Origin: M3007 sp031425035
GTDB taxonomy: Bacteria > Bacteroidota > Bacteroidia > Chitinophagales > Saprospiraceae
DNA length: 64,000 bases
Direction of reading: 5' to 3'
NCBI GenBank assembly: GCA_031425035.1
Contig: JANPIN010000044.1
Location: 55,658 to 119,657 of the forward strand
The translations under genes and the position numbers were made by a program. Of this stretch, positions 40,196 through 48,597 are shown one piece after another. Numbering within the stretch: the first letter of the stretch is position 1; each line of letters begins with the position of its first letter. Below the pieces are notes generated by a model. It was not told the DNA's origin. It saw only the letters and a list, made by a program, of their open reading frames with translations, and ran no database searches.

Positions 40196-42094
40196 ATGAA
40201 AAAACAGGTCTACTTCCTCCTGCCCCTGAGCCTCGCTTTCGCGCTTGGCCTGCTGGCTTTTTCCTTTAAAACCACTACGCTTTTCCCCGCTGCCTACCGC
40301 GACCTGAATAAAAACGGCCGCATGGACGTGTATGAAGACCGCACCCAGTCCGTCGAGGCCCGCGTCAGCGACGTACTTGCCCAAATGAATATCGAGGAAA
40401 AAGCCGGCATGATGTTCATCAACGGCACGGTTATCAACGAAGACGGCACCATCGATAAAAAAGAGGGCGGGCAAGGCCCGGCGGCGCGTATGCCCTCGGC
40501 TATCGAGAATATCCGTGACCGCAAAATGAACCACTTCAATTACTGGGCGGCGCCGGGAACCCAGGCTTTAGCATTGGGCTATAACGCCATCCAGAAACTG
40601 GCCGAAGAAAGCCGCCTCGGTATTCCAGTCACGATCGCCTCCGATCCGCGCCACTATTTCAGTAATAACATCTTTGCCATGGCCGCCAACGACTTTTCGC
40701 AGTGGCCCGAACAACTCGGTTTTGCCGCCATCGGCGACGCCAAACTCATGCGCCAGTTCGGCGACATCGCCCGACAGGAATATGTGGCCGTCGGCATCCG
40801 CGAAGCCCTGCACCCCATGGCCGACCTGGCCACCGAACCACGCTGGCCGCGGGTGAGCGGCACTTTCGGCGAAGACGCGCAACTGTCGGCGAAAATGGTC
40901 AAGGCCTATGTGCTGGGTTTTCAAGGGCCTAAACTGGACAGTAACAGCGTGGCCTGTATGACCAAACACTTCTCCGGCGGCGGTCCGCAAAAGGAAGGCC
41001 TCGACCCGCACTTCGAGTTCCAGAAAGGACAGGTCTATCCCGGCAAAAATTTCAAATACCACCTCCTGCCCTTTGAAGCGGCCTTTGCCGCCAACACGGC
41101 TTCGATCATGCCTTATTACGGCGTGCCGACCGATCAGACCAGTGAAAACGTGGGTTTTTCCTATAATAAAGACATTATTACCAAGCTGCTGCGCGAAAAA
41201 TACCGCTACGACGGCGTGGTCTGCACCGACTGGGGACTGGTCACAGATGCGCAGTTGGGACCCGATGTGGTGTGGCCGGCCCGGGCCTGGGGCGTGGAAA
41301 GTCTGAGCCGCGAAGAACGCGTGAAGAAGATCATCGACGCCGGTTGCGACCAGTTTGGTGGCGAAAATTGCCCGGAGCTGGTGGTCAGTCTGGTGAAATC
41401 CGGTAAAGTGAGCGAGCAGCGCATCGATCAGTCCGTACGGCGTTTGCTGCGGCAGAAGTTCGTGCTGGGTTTGTTCGACAATCCCTACGTGCAGGTGGCA
41501 AAAGCCTCGACCATCGTGGGCCGTGCCGATTTCAAAGCCCTGGGCGAAGCCACGCAGCGTCGCGCTTATACGCTGTTGAAAAACTACAAACAAAGTCTGC
41601 CGCTGCAAACCGGAAAATGGAAAATTTACGTGAAAAACGTCGATCCCAAACTGGCGGCCCTCTACGGAACCGTGGTCGATGATCCGAAAAAAGCCGACTT
41701 CGCCATCCTGCGTGTGAACACGCCCTGGGTGCCGGTGGATACGAAAAACCCCTTCGCCAAAGGTTTCCACCACGGTGATCTGGATTTCAAAGGCCAGGAA
41801 AAGGCCGACATTCTCGAGCTGATGGCTACCGTGCCGACCATTGTGGACATTTACATCGATCGTCCGGCGGTGATCCCGGAGATCAGCGCTAAAGCCTGGG
41901 GTCTGCTGGCCGATTACGGCGCCAGTGATGCGGCCCTGCTGGACGTGGTGTTCGGTAAAGCCAAACCGCAGGGTAAACTGCCTTTCGAACTGCCGTCTTC
42001 CATGGATGCGGTGCGTAAGCAAAAGGAGGATCTGCCGCACGATTCTTATAAACCGCTGTATAAATTCGGTTTTGGGCTGGCCTATACGCGGTAG
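40196..42094 (+). CDS. Glycoside hydrolase family 3 protein
   Basis: This 632-residue protein has an N-terminal hydrophobic signal/anchor segment (residues 5-24). A LNKNGRMDVYED calcium-loop-like motif follows, then the GH3 (beta/alpha)8 domain with the probable nucleophile D345 in VVCTDWGL, and a C-terminal alpha/beta domain. The conserved KHFSGGGPQ block is also present. It probably removes beta-linked sugar units from glycans in the periplasm or at the surface. It stands divergent from alkC and is not next to the SusCD pair. Confidence 0.9.
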   Translation: MKKQVYFLLPLSLAFALGLLAFSFKTTTLFPAAYRDLNKNGRMDVYEDRTQSVEARVSDVLAQMNIEEKAGMMFINGTVINEDGTIDKKEGGQGPAARMPSAIENIRDRKMNHFNYWAAPGTQALALGYNAIQKLAEESRLGIPVTIASDPRHYFSNNIFAMAANDFSQWPEQLGFAAIGDAKLMRQFGDIARQEYVAVGIREALHPMADLATEPRWPRVSGTFGEDAQLSAKMVKAYVLGFQGPKLDSNSVACMTKHFSGGGPQKEGLDPHFEFQKGQVYPGKNFKYHLLPFEAAFAANTASIMPYYGVPTDQTSENVGFSYNKDIITKLLREKYRYDGVVCTDWGLVTDAQLGPDVVWPARAWGVESLSREERVKKIIDAGCDQFGGENCPELVVSLVKSGKVSEQRIDQSVRRLLRQKFVLGLFDNPYVQVAKASTIVGRADFKALGEATQRRAYTLLKNYKQSLPLQTGKWKIYVKNVDPKLAALYGTVVDDPKKADFAILRVNTPWVPVDTKNPFAKGFHHGDLDFKGQEKADILELMATVPTIVDIYIDRPAVIPEISAKAWGLLADYGASDAALLDVVFGKAKPQGKLPFELPSSMDAVRKQKEDLPHDSYKPLYKFGFGLAYTR

Positions 42095-42184
42095 AGGAAA
42101 GGAAAAGCTTCCGTCAGGCAACCTTTTCGGCGGGAAACCGTCTTTTTCTTTTTGCTGAACGCCAACCTTAAACCTCCATCTCTC

Positions 42185-42691
42185 GTGCATCCAGGTAAGT
42201 ATTTATTCCAGACCAGCCGTTTTTTCCTCCTGTGCAGCCTGCTTTTTGGGGGCCGGTTCGCCGTTGCCCAGGAAGTGCAACTGATTAATTCCGCGCAGAT
42301 CAACCAGTGGAAAAACACTACCGGCGACACCGTATACGTCATCAACTTCTGGGCGACCTGGTGCGCGCCCTGTGTGGCCGAACTGCCGGCATTTGAAAAA
42401 ATACAGCAGCAGTATGCCGGACAGAAAGTACAGGTCATATTGGTCAGCACGGATTTTAAAAAGGACCTGGAAACACGGGTGAAACCTTTCGTACTGGAAA
42501 AAAACCTGCATAGCCGGGTGGCGTTCATGAACGAAACGAACCCGAATAACTGGATCGACTTAGTACACGGCGACTGGAGCGGACTTATACCGGCCACCCT
42601 CCTTGTCGGCCCCAAACACTTCGAGTATTTTTTTGAAGGACCGCTGGACTATGAAACCCTGGAAGCAGCGGTCAAAGAAGCGCTGCACTGA
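42185..42691 (+). CDS. TlpA-like thioredoxin-fold protein, exported
   Basis: This protein has 168 residues from a GTG at 42185; an alternative TTG at 42152 would add 11 residues before the signal peptide and is less likely. The signal peptide FFLLCSLLFGGRFAVAQ is followed by a thioredoxin fold with WC60-A-P-C63. Such proteins reduce or exchange disulfides or serve cytochrome maturation outside the cytoplasm. It follows the GH3 gene by 90 bases. Confidence 0.85.
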   Translation: MHPGKYLFQTSRFFLLCSLLFGGRFAVAQEVQLINSAQINQWKNTTGDTVYVINFWATWCAPCVAELPAFEKIQQQYAGQKVQVILVSTDFKKDLETRVKPFVLEKNLHSRVAFMNETNPNNWIDLVHGDWSGLIPATLLVGPKHFEYFFEGPLDYETLEAAVKEALH

Positions 42692-42919
42692 TTTTACTGC
42701 GTTAGGGTTTTTTTACCATATAAGCGCACATAAGGGCACATAAGAAAAAAGAAGAAGGTACTGTAATTTCTCTGTGTCCTTATGTGATAAAGTATTTCCC
42801 TGTGTTCTTATGTGCTCTAATGTGGTAAAGTATTTCTCCGTACTCTTAGGTGGTAAGTACCCACTTCTAGTTCCCCTATTCTGCGAATAACTCTTTTTTC
42901 ACCATAAAATGTCAACGAC
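42692..42919. repeat. Intergenic CACATAAG/CTTATGTG repeat cluster
   Basis: GCACATAAG occurs at 42726-42734 and 42736-42744. The reverse complement CTTATGTG occurs at 42779-42786 and 42807-42814, with a decayed CTTAGGTG at 42845-42852. TAAAGTATTTC repeats at 42788-42798 and 42826-42836, a 38-base period. The opposed copies can form a hairpin. No gene is visible in this stretch. Confidence 0.85.
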
Positions 42920-43522
42920 ATGAAACAACTACTTTCCATGCTGGCCGTGGTTATCGCTCTGGTCGCCAGTTCCTTCACTTTACCCGTGAGCCCCGGCATC
43001 GGCGACGTGGCGCCAGATTTCAATTTGAAAAACGTGGACGGCGCAATGGTCCAACTGTCGGGCATGAAAGATACGAAGGGCACGATCGTCATTTTTACCT
43101 GTAACACCTGCCCCTACGCCAAAGCCTACGAAGAGCGTATAGTAGCCCTGCACCAAAAATACGCGACGCTGGGATATCCCGTCGTGGCGATCAATTCCAA
43201 CGATAAAAACGTGCAACCCGGCGATAGCTACGATAAAATGCAGAGTCTCGCCAAAGACAAGCGTTATCCCTTCGCATACCTGTACGATGAAACCCAGGAA
43301 ATTGCCCAGTCCTATGGCGCGCTCAAAACGCCGCACGTGTACGTGCTTGATAATAACCGCGTGGTTCGGTACATGGGCGCCATCGACGATAACTCCGAAG
43401 AAGCGGCTGATGTAAAAGAAAAATATGTGGAAAACGCCGTGGACGCCCTGCTTGCCGGGAAGGAAGTGGCCGTGAAAGAGACCCGGGCCATCGGCTGTGG
43501 GATCAAGTGGAAACGCTCGTAA
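42920..43522 (+). CDS. Thioredoxin family (AhpC/TSA-like) protein, exported
   Basis: This 200-residue protein has a hydrophobic N-terminus (residues 5-20) followed by IGDVAPDFNLKNVDG and the redox motif C61-N-T-C64-PYA. Its length and the CNTCPYA motif are typical of a Bacteroidota redoxin family of unknown partner. It is probably periplasmic or membrane-anchored. A late Cys (IGCGIKW) near the C-terminus may be a resolving residue. It ends in a good terminator. Confidence 0.85.
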   Translation: MKQLLSMLAVVIALVASSFTLPVSPGIGDVAPDFNLKNVDGAMVQLSGMKDTKGTIVIFTCNTCPYAKAYEERIVALHQKYATLGYPVVAINSNDKNVQPGDSYDKMQSLAKDKRYPFAYLYDETQEIAQSYGALKTPHVYVLDNNRVVRYMGAIDDNSEEAADVKEKYVENAVDALLAGKEVAVKETRAIGCGIKWKRS

Positions 43523-43542
43523 AAAAGTTATTATCTGACTAT

Positions 43543-43581
43543 AGGCGCTCCGGAAGTTACTCCGTAGCGCCTGTTTTTTTT
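43543..43581 (+). terminator. Terminator of the redoxin gene
   Basis: AGGCGCTCCGGA (43543-43554) pairs with 43561-43572 with one mismatch and is followed by eight T residues. Confidence 0.85.
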
Positions 43582-43701
43582 GCGCAAGCACCTGATCTCC
43601 CCCGCATCATCTTCACATTCCCCGCTTTCATCTACGCACCGTTTTTCGACTTCCGGAATGGCTGTCCTTTGTGGCATCACTCAGTTGAAATCCAGTTCTA
43701 T

Positions 43702-46233
43702 ATGAAAAATATAATCTTCCTGGCCCTGCTCGCCTTTACTTCCGCCGCGCTTGCCCAAACCTCCCCGGTCCTCCCCGGCAACTCCACTATCCGCGGTTCG
43801 GTGGCGGATTCCACCTCCAGTCAGGCGATTGAATTTGCCACGATCACCCTGTTCCGGCAGCCGGATAATCAGCCCGCCAGCGGTGCTTTGGTTGACGAAA
43901 AAGGTAAATTCAGCATCGATCAGGTGGCCGCAGGTACCTATAGCCTGGAAGTAACTTTCCTGGGCTACGACAGAAAAACTGTGCGCAACATCCAGGTAGT
44001 AGCCGGTAAAGACCTCGACCTGAAGCGTATCCAACTGGCCAGCGTCAACACGACGCTGCGGGAAGTGACCGTGACCGCACAGACGGCCTTGATCGAAGAA
44101 AAGGTGGACCGGCTGGTTTATAACGCCGAAAAGGACGTGACTACCCGCGGTGGTGATGCGGCCGATGTCCTCCGCCGGGTACCGCTGCTCTCGGTGGATC
44201 TGGACGGTAATGTTTCGCTGCGCGGCTCTTCCAACATCAAAGTGCTGATCAACAACAAACCTTCCACGATCCTGGCCAGTAATGTGGCCGATGCGCTCAA
44301 GCAATTGCCCGCCGACATGATCAAATCGGTGGAAGTAATTACCTCGCCTTCCGCCAAATACGACGCCGAAGGCTCGGGCGGTATCATCAACATCATTACC
44401 CGAAAAAACACGCTGGAAGGCCTGACCCTCAACGTGGACGCCGGCGTAGGCAACCGCAGCAGCAACCTCGGTCTGAACGGCAGCTACCGGCATGGAAAAG
44501 TGGGTTTTAATATTGGCGGTTTCGGGCGCGGTTTCTATAACAAAGCCGTCTCTACGCTGGATCAGCAGACGGTCGTGAACGGTCGCGCCCTCGTTACCGA
44601 TCAGGACGTAGACTCCAAAGACCGCGGCGTGTTCGGTAACTACAATCTGGGTTTCGATTACGACATTTCCCCGAAACAGTCCATCACCGCCGGGCTGCGT
44701 TTCGGCCTGCGCAACCTGCATAAAATCCAGGACCAAACCACCTTGTTGTTTGAAGATAATGTATTGACTGACAATATTATGCGGGATGTGAACAGCCGCG
44801 ATTTTTCCAACAACGTCGACGTGAATCTCGACTACCTGCATACCTTCAAACGCCAGCAGGAATGGAGCATTTCCAGCCAGTACAGCCGCAGCGGATTGAC
44901 CAATAACTACGACGCCAACCTGCTGGGCCTGAACGGAGAAGCGCAAAACCTGCAACAGAACCTCAATTTCAACACCAATCAGGAACTGACTTTTCAATCG
45001 GATTACCAGACCCCTATCGGCGCCCGGCAAATGCTGGAATTTGGCGCCAAAGGCATTTTTCGCGCCGTTAACAGCGACTACAGTTACCTCCTGGCGGCCA
45101 ATAGCCAGTCGCCTTACACGCTGGACCCGAACCAACCCGCCGGTGCACTGGATTACCGGCAAAACGTGGGCGCTACCTACCTGTCGTACACGCTTACAAC
45201 GGCTAATAAATACAGTTTCAAGGTCGGTACCCGCTATGAATACACCGCCATCACTGCCGAAACCCTGGAAAATGGAGCGTTCGACGTGCCCGACTATGGC
45301 AACCTGGTGCCCAGCCTGAATGTTTCCAAAAACCTGAACAACGGCCTGACCCTGAAAGCCGGCTATAACCGCCGTATTCAACGCCCGGGTTTACAGCAGT
45401 TGAATCCCAATGTCAACAACAGCAATGCCCAGAATATTACCATCGGCAACCCGGCTTTGCGGCCGGAGCAGACCGATAATTTCGAGTTCGGATTCAGCAA
45501 AATGATCAAGCAGAACAGCCTGAACATGTCCTTTTTCGGTCGCCAGACCAATAACGCCATTTCCCAGGTTCGTTTGCCATCGGATACGCTGGCCGGCGCG
45601 CTGGTGACTACCTATCAGAACGTGGGGCAGCAGCGCAGTTACGGCACCAATGTATTCGCCAACGTACAGATCACCCGTTTCTGGAGTGTAAATGGGGGTT
45701 TTGACCTGATTTATGCCCATCTGGAGGGACTGGCACCCGCGGTGGGCGGCACGTCCGTGGCTGCTGAAAACTCCGGTTTTGCACTGGGGGGACGTATAAT
45801 GACGCAGGTCAAACTCGGTAAAGGCTGGGGCGTACAGGGCTTCGGGTTTATGCGTGGTCCGCAGGTGCAGTTACAGGGTAAACAGGGCAGTTTCAAAGGT
45901 TATAATGTGGGGATAAAGAAAGACCTGCTGAACGGGAAGGGCAGCATCGGCCTGGCGGCGGAGAATTTCCTGGCCGCGCGTACGGTGATCAATCATACGG
46001 AGTTGACAGCGCCGGATTTCAGTCAGATCAGCGAGGTGCAACTGCTAAACCGCGGCGTAAAACTGACTTTCAACTACCGTTTCGGTAAAATGAGTTTCGA
46101 TGCGCCGAAAAAGAAAACCCGTTCGGTACGTAATGACGACGTGAAAGACGGAGAAGGCGGCGGTGGCGAACAGGGTGGGGGAGGAGCGCCGGCAGCAGCG
46201 CCGAAAGGAGCGCCGGCAAAGGGGAAAAATTAG
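43702..46233 (+). CDS. TonB-dependent-type outer-membrane receptor (OMP_b-brl family)
   Basis: This protein has 843 residues from the ATG at 43702 (signal peptide IIFLALLAFTSAALAQ); the open frame upstream overlaps the terminator and is not coding. A carboxypeptidase-regulatory-like Ig domain (about 30-115, RGSVADSTSSQ to LREVTVTA) precedes a plug domain (LRRVPLLSVDLDGNVSLRGS) and a long beta-barrel. The C-terminus is Gly/Ala/Lys-rich rather than ending in the usual aromatic residue. It is of the SusC-unrelated outer membrane beta-barrel family; the substrate is unknown. Convergent with the PIN gene, with 6 bases between stops. Confidence 0.85.
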   Translation: MKNIIFLALLAFTSAALAQTSPVLPGNSTIRGSVADSTSSQAIEFATITLFRQPDNQPASGALVDEKGKFSIDQVAAGTYSLEVTFLGYDRKTVRNIQVVAGKDLDLKRIQLASVNTTLREVTVTAQTALIEEKVDRLVYNAEKDVTTRGGDAADVLRRVPLLSVDLDGNVSLRGSSNIKVLINNKPSTILASNVADALKQLPADMIKSVEVITSPSAKYDAEGSGGIINIITRKNTLEGLTLNVDAGVGNRSSNLGLNGSYRHGKVGFNIGGFGRGFYNKAVSTLDQQTVVNGRALVTDQDVDSKDRGVFGNYNLGFDYDISPKQSITAGLRFGLRNLHKIQDQTTLLFEDNVLTDNIMRDVNSRDFSNNVDVNLDYLHTFKRQQEWSISSQYSRSGLTNNYDANLLGLNGEAQNLQQNLNFNTNQELTFQSDYQTPIGARQMLEFGAKGIFRAVNSDYSYLLAANSQSPYTLDPNQPAGALDYRQNVGATYLSYTLTTANKYSFKVGTRYEYTAITAETLENGAFDVPDYGNLVPSLNVSKNLNNGLTLKAGYNRRIQRPGLQQLNPNVNNSNAQNITIGNPALRPEQTDNFEFGFSKMIKQNSLNMSFFGRQTNNAISQVRLPSDTLAGALVTTYQNVGQQRSYGTNVFANVQITRFWSVNGGFDLIYAHLEGLAPAVGGTSVAAENSGFALGGRIMTQVKLGKGWGVQGFGFMRGPQVQLQGKQGSFKGYNVGIKKDLLNGKGSIGLAAENFLAARTVINHTELTAPDFSQISEVQLLNRGVKLTFNYRFGKMSFDAPKKKTRSVRNDDVKDGEGGGGEQGGGGAPAAAPKGAPAKGKN

Positions 46234-46239
46234 TTGAAG

Positions 46240-46683
46240 TCAGGCGACTACCTGCACTACCGGCAGAAAAATGTCATGCAAATGATTGAAATCGGCATCG
46301 GTAGTCAACAGGGTAGCGCCCAGTATAGAGGCACAGGCAGCGATCCAAAGGTCATTTTTCCCCATGTTGCGGGCGGAAAATGGTAGTGGCCGATTGGGGA
46401 GTTTGCCTTGCGAGTAGGCATCAATTTCAGCGTAGCGATCAAGGATGTCTTCTGACCAAATATTTACCGGCGCAAGGAGGGTAAGTAAAGTAGTCAGTTG
46501 CTGTAATCTTGGTTTACCCCATTTAGACTGAAGGGCAATAGATTTTATTTCTCCAATGGAAACTACGGAAACCCATATTTCATTTGCCCCATCAAAAGGT
46601 TGAAATTCCCGTTCTATTTTACGCGTTGTATCTGATTCGCGTACGTAGTGCAGGAGAATGTTAGTATCAAATTGATAAATCAT
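46240..46683 (-). CDS. PIN domain ribonuclease toxin (VapC-like)
   Basis: This 147-residue protein has the acidic residues of a PIN nuclease in place: D6 (FDTNILLHY), E45 (SIGEIKS), D111 (GKNDLWIAA) and D129 (TTDADF). It overlaps the upstream antitoxin-like gene by ATGA (46680-46683), the classic arrangement for translational coupling in type II toxin-antitoxin modules. The expected activity is endoribonuclease. It may cleave tRNA, as many VapC proteins do. Confidence 0.87.
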   Translation of the reverse strand: MIYQFDTNILLHYVRESDTTRKIEREFQPFDGANEIWVSVVSIGEIKSIALQSKWGKPRLQQLTTLLTLLAPVNIWSEDILDRYAEIDAYSQGKLPNRPLPFSARNMGKNDLWIAACASILGATLLTTDADFNHLHDIFLPVVQVVA

Positions 46684-46964
46684 TTGGTCAGCATAGCGAG
46701 TAGTTCTTCAATAGGTTCCTGCACGTCTAATTCACGAACCAGCCGCATGAATTCCTCTTTGTCCGGCTTTCTATAACCACGACTACGACGTACAGCGTCC
46801 GCATCAAATTTTTTAGGAATTTTTTCAACCCCATACTTGCGATTACGCTCATGATGTGCCAGTATTTCCCGGATGGCAGCTTCCACCTTAGAAATTTCCT
46901 GTTCCCCCTGCATTTGGGAAATGGCCTGAATAATTTCGAGTTTACGTTCTGCTATATCGCCCAT
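46680..46964 (-). CDS. Antitoxin-like protein paired with the PIN toxin
   Basis: This protein has 94 residues from the ATG at 46964 (MGDIAERKLEIIQAI); a longer frame to 47003 would place the start inside the -7 element and is rejected. It is highly charged and helical in the first half, with a disordered basic middle and a C-terminal acidic segment, as in antitoxins that bind DNA N-terminally and mask the toxin C-terminally. I do not recognise the exact antitoxin family. The ATGA overlap with the PIN gene supports the role. Confidence 0.75.
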   Translation of the reverse strand: MGDIAERKLEIIQAISQMQGEQEISKVEAAIREILAHHERNRKYGVEKIPKKFDADAVRRSRGYRKPDKEEFMRLVRELDVQEPIEELLAMLTK

Positions 46965-46988
46965 AGTGACCTGTCTTTTTTGAGAGAA

Positions 46989-46996
46989 CAAAGATA
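46989..46996 (-). promoter_or_regulatory. -7 element of the toxin-antitoxin operon
   Basis: TATCTTTG on the minus strand matches TAnnTTTG exactly, 24 bases before the antitoxin start. Confidence 0.5.
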
Positions 46997-47044
46997 AGTG
47001 CATTCTCTACTTTTACCGCCTGATTAAGTTTTACTGAAATTCCC

Positions 47045-47536
47045 ATGAAGAAGTACATTCGTCTTACCCTGCTTACGCTACTCGTTCTGCTGGCCTTATT
47101 GCAGTTTGTCCGTCCCACCAAAAATCAGTCCGACGCCTCCAGCCGGGATATTAGCCAGGCCATGGTCGTTCCTGCTGACGTACAGGCTACCCTAAAAACT
47201 TCGTGTTACGATTGTCACAGCAACCACACTGATTATCCCTGGTATGCGGAGATCCAGCCGGTCGGGCTCTGGCTGAACGACCACGTCGATGAAGGCAAAA
47301 AGGAGTTGAATTTCTCGGAATTCGCCGGTTATAACCTGCGGCGTCAGTATCATAAACTGGAAGAGATCAGCGAACAGGTCCATGAAGGCGAAATGCCCTT
47401 GTCTTCCTACACCCTGATTCACCGCGCCGCTGCACTATCGCCGGAACGACAAACGTCGCTGGCCGCCTGGGCGGCGGCGATGCAGGATACGATGAAAGCC
47501 CATTATCCGATGGATAGCCTGGTCCGTAAAAAATAA
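47045..47536 (+). CDS. Haem-binding domain protein, exported
   Basis: This 163-residue protein has an N-terminal membrane segment (residues 6-21) and C54-Y-D-C57-H58, a c-type haem attachment motif, then the SNHTDYPWYAEIQPVGLWLNDHVDEGK stretch typical of Bacteroidota haem-binding (haem_bd) proteins, read here as SNHTDYPWY and QPVGLWLNDHV blocks. It is probably anchored in the membrane facing the periplasm. Its electron-transfer partner is unknown. Confidence 0.87.
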   Translation: MKKYIRLTLLTLLVLLALLQFVRPTKNQSDASSRDISQAMVVPADVQATLKTSCYDCHSNHTDYPWYAEIQPVGLWLNDHVDEGKKELNFSEFAGYNLRRQYHKLEEISEQVHEGEMPLSSYTLIHRAAALSPERQTSLAAWAAAMQDTMKAHYPMDSLVRKK

Positions 47537-47549
47537 GTAGTCGCAGGGA

Positions 47550-48287
47550 TTACTCGCTTTCCGTCATATCGAAGCGATATAAGTAGGGCGCTTTATGGGC
47601 GCGGCCGGAAAACCGTTTTTCCACCCGCTCCAGTATTTCCAGGCCCAGCATCTTGCGCTGGAAGTTAGTCCGAAGCAACTTTTTACCCAATATAGTTTCG
47701 TACAGACTCTGTAGTTCGGACATCGTAAAAGTCTCCGGCAGCAGATTGGAGACGACCAGTTTATAATCCAGCCTTGACTGCAATGTAGTCAGGGCTTTTT
47801 GCAATATGTCGGCGTGGTCGAAGATCATTTTAGGCAACTCATCCAGGCGGAACCACCCGCATTCGTTCAGGTGATCATCCGGATTTGGGATCACCTTGGA
47901 GAAATCCACCAGGGCATAATAACCCACCGAAATGAAACGCCTGGACACCCAGGCATCCGCCGCCAGCGGTATACCCAGCCCGCTGAAAATCTCCTCCTGC
48001 ATCTCCTTGCAGACGCGATCACGCTTGCCAAAAGCATAAAATTGCTCCAGAAAAATATCCTGTACGGACGTTCGCTCCCACAGCACCCGTCTGGCGGCAT
48101 CATCCATATCCTCCTGAAGCAGCACATATCCCCCCGGTACTGCCCATATATCCGTGTTTTTGAAATTGATCAGCAGCACTTTCAACTGCGCATCATGAAA
48201 GCCAAAAATCACACAATCGACCGATATGCTGGGCAAAAAATTGTCGGAATCGTTGAGCGCTTCCCGGTAGGTAGATTCACGTTGCAT
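47550..48287 (-). CDS. NrtR/AraR-like regulator with degenerate Nudix domain
   Basis: This protein has 245 residues from the ATG at 48287 (MQRESTYREAL). The N-terminal Nudix fold (about 20-160) has the box starting GGYVLLQEDMDDAARR, but the catalytic REUxEE part is replaced by RRVLWERT, so hydrolase activity is unlikely. The C-terminal part (about 165-245, TFTMSELQSLYETILGKKL then RTNFQRKML) is a winged helix. Such proteins act as sugar- or nucleotide-sensing repressors. It is divergent from susC, whose operon is its most likely target. Confidence 0.85.
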   Translation of the reverse strand: MQRESTYREALNDSDNFLPSISVDCVIFGFHDAQLKVLLINFKNTDIWAVPGGYVLLQEDMDDAARRVLWERTSVQDIFLEQFYAFGKRDRVCKEMQEEIFSGLGIPLAADAWVSRRFISVGYYALVDFSKVIPNPDDHLNECGWFRLDELPKMIFDHADILQKALTTLQSRLDYKLVVSNLLPETFTMSELQSLYETILGKKLLRTNFQRKMLGLEILERVEKRFSGRAHKAPYLYRFDMTESE

Positions 48288-48597
48288 GGAAAAAAATTTT
48301 TCAAAAATGGTGAAATACTTGGCGGTTATTGGCGCAAGTTCGTACCATTGTCCCAAGTTGATACAATAAAACAAAACAAAATTAAATAAGGCCATCAGCA
48401 GAAAAGAGGAGTATATTTCTGCCAACGAGTGCGCCTACGGATTTTGATCTAGGTTTTCGTGCTGTTAACCGGATCATTTTCAAGCTTTTTGACGATCATG
48501 AAAACACATGCCTCATGCAATCAATTTTTTAAAAAAAACCTGCCATCTATGCTGGCGGGCCATTTCATTTCATTTTTAACCTAAACTCATTATTGTT

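Noticed and set aside
40568..42190. 540-residue minus-strand frame opposite the GH3 gene
   Set aside because: Low-similarity His/Gly-rich sequence typical of antisense reading of a GC-rich gene.
43681..45381. 566-residue minus-strand frame opposite the outer-membrane receptor
   Set aside because: Antisense shadow; no signal peptide or recognisable domain.
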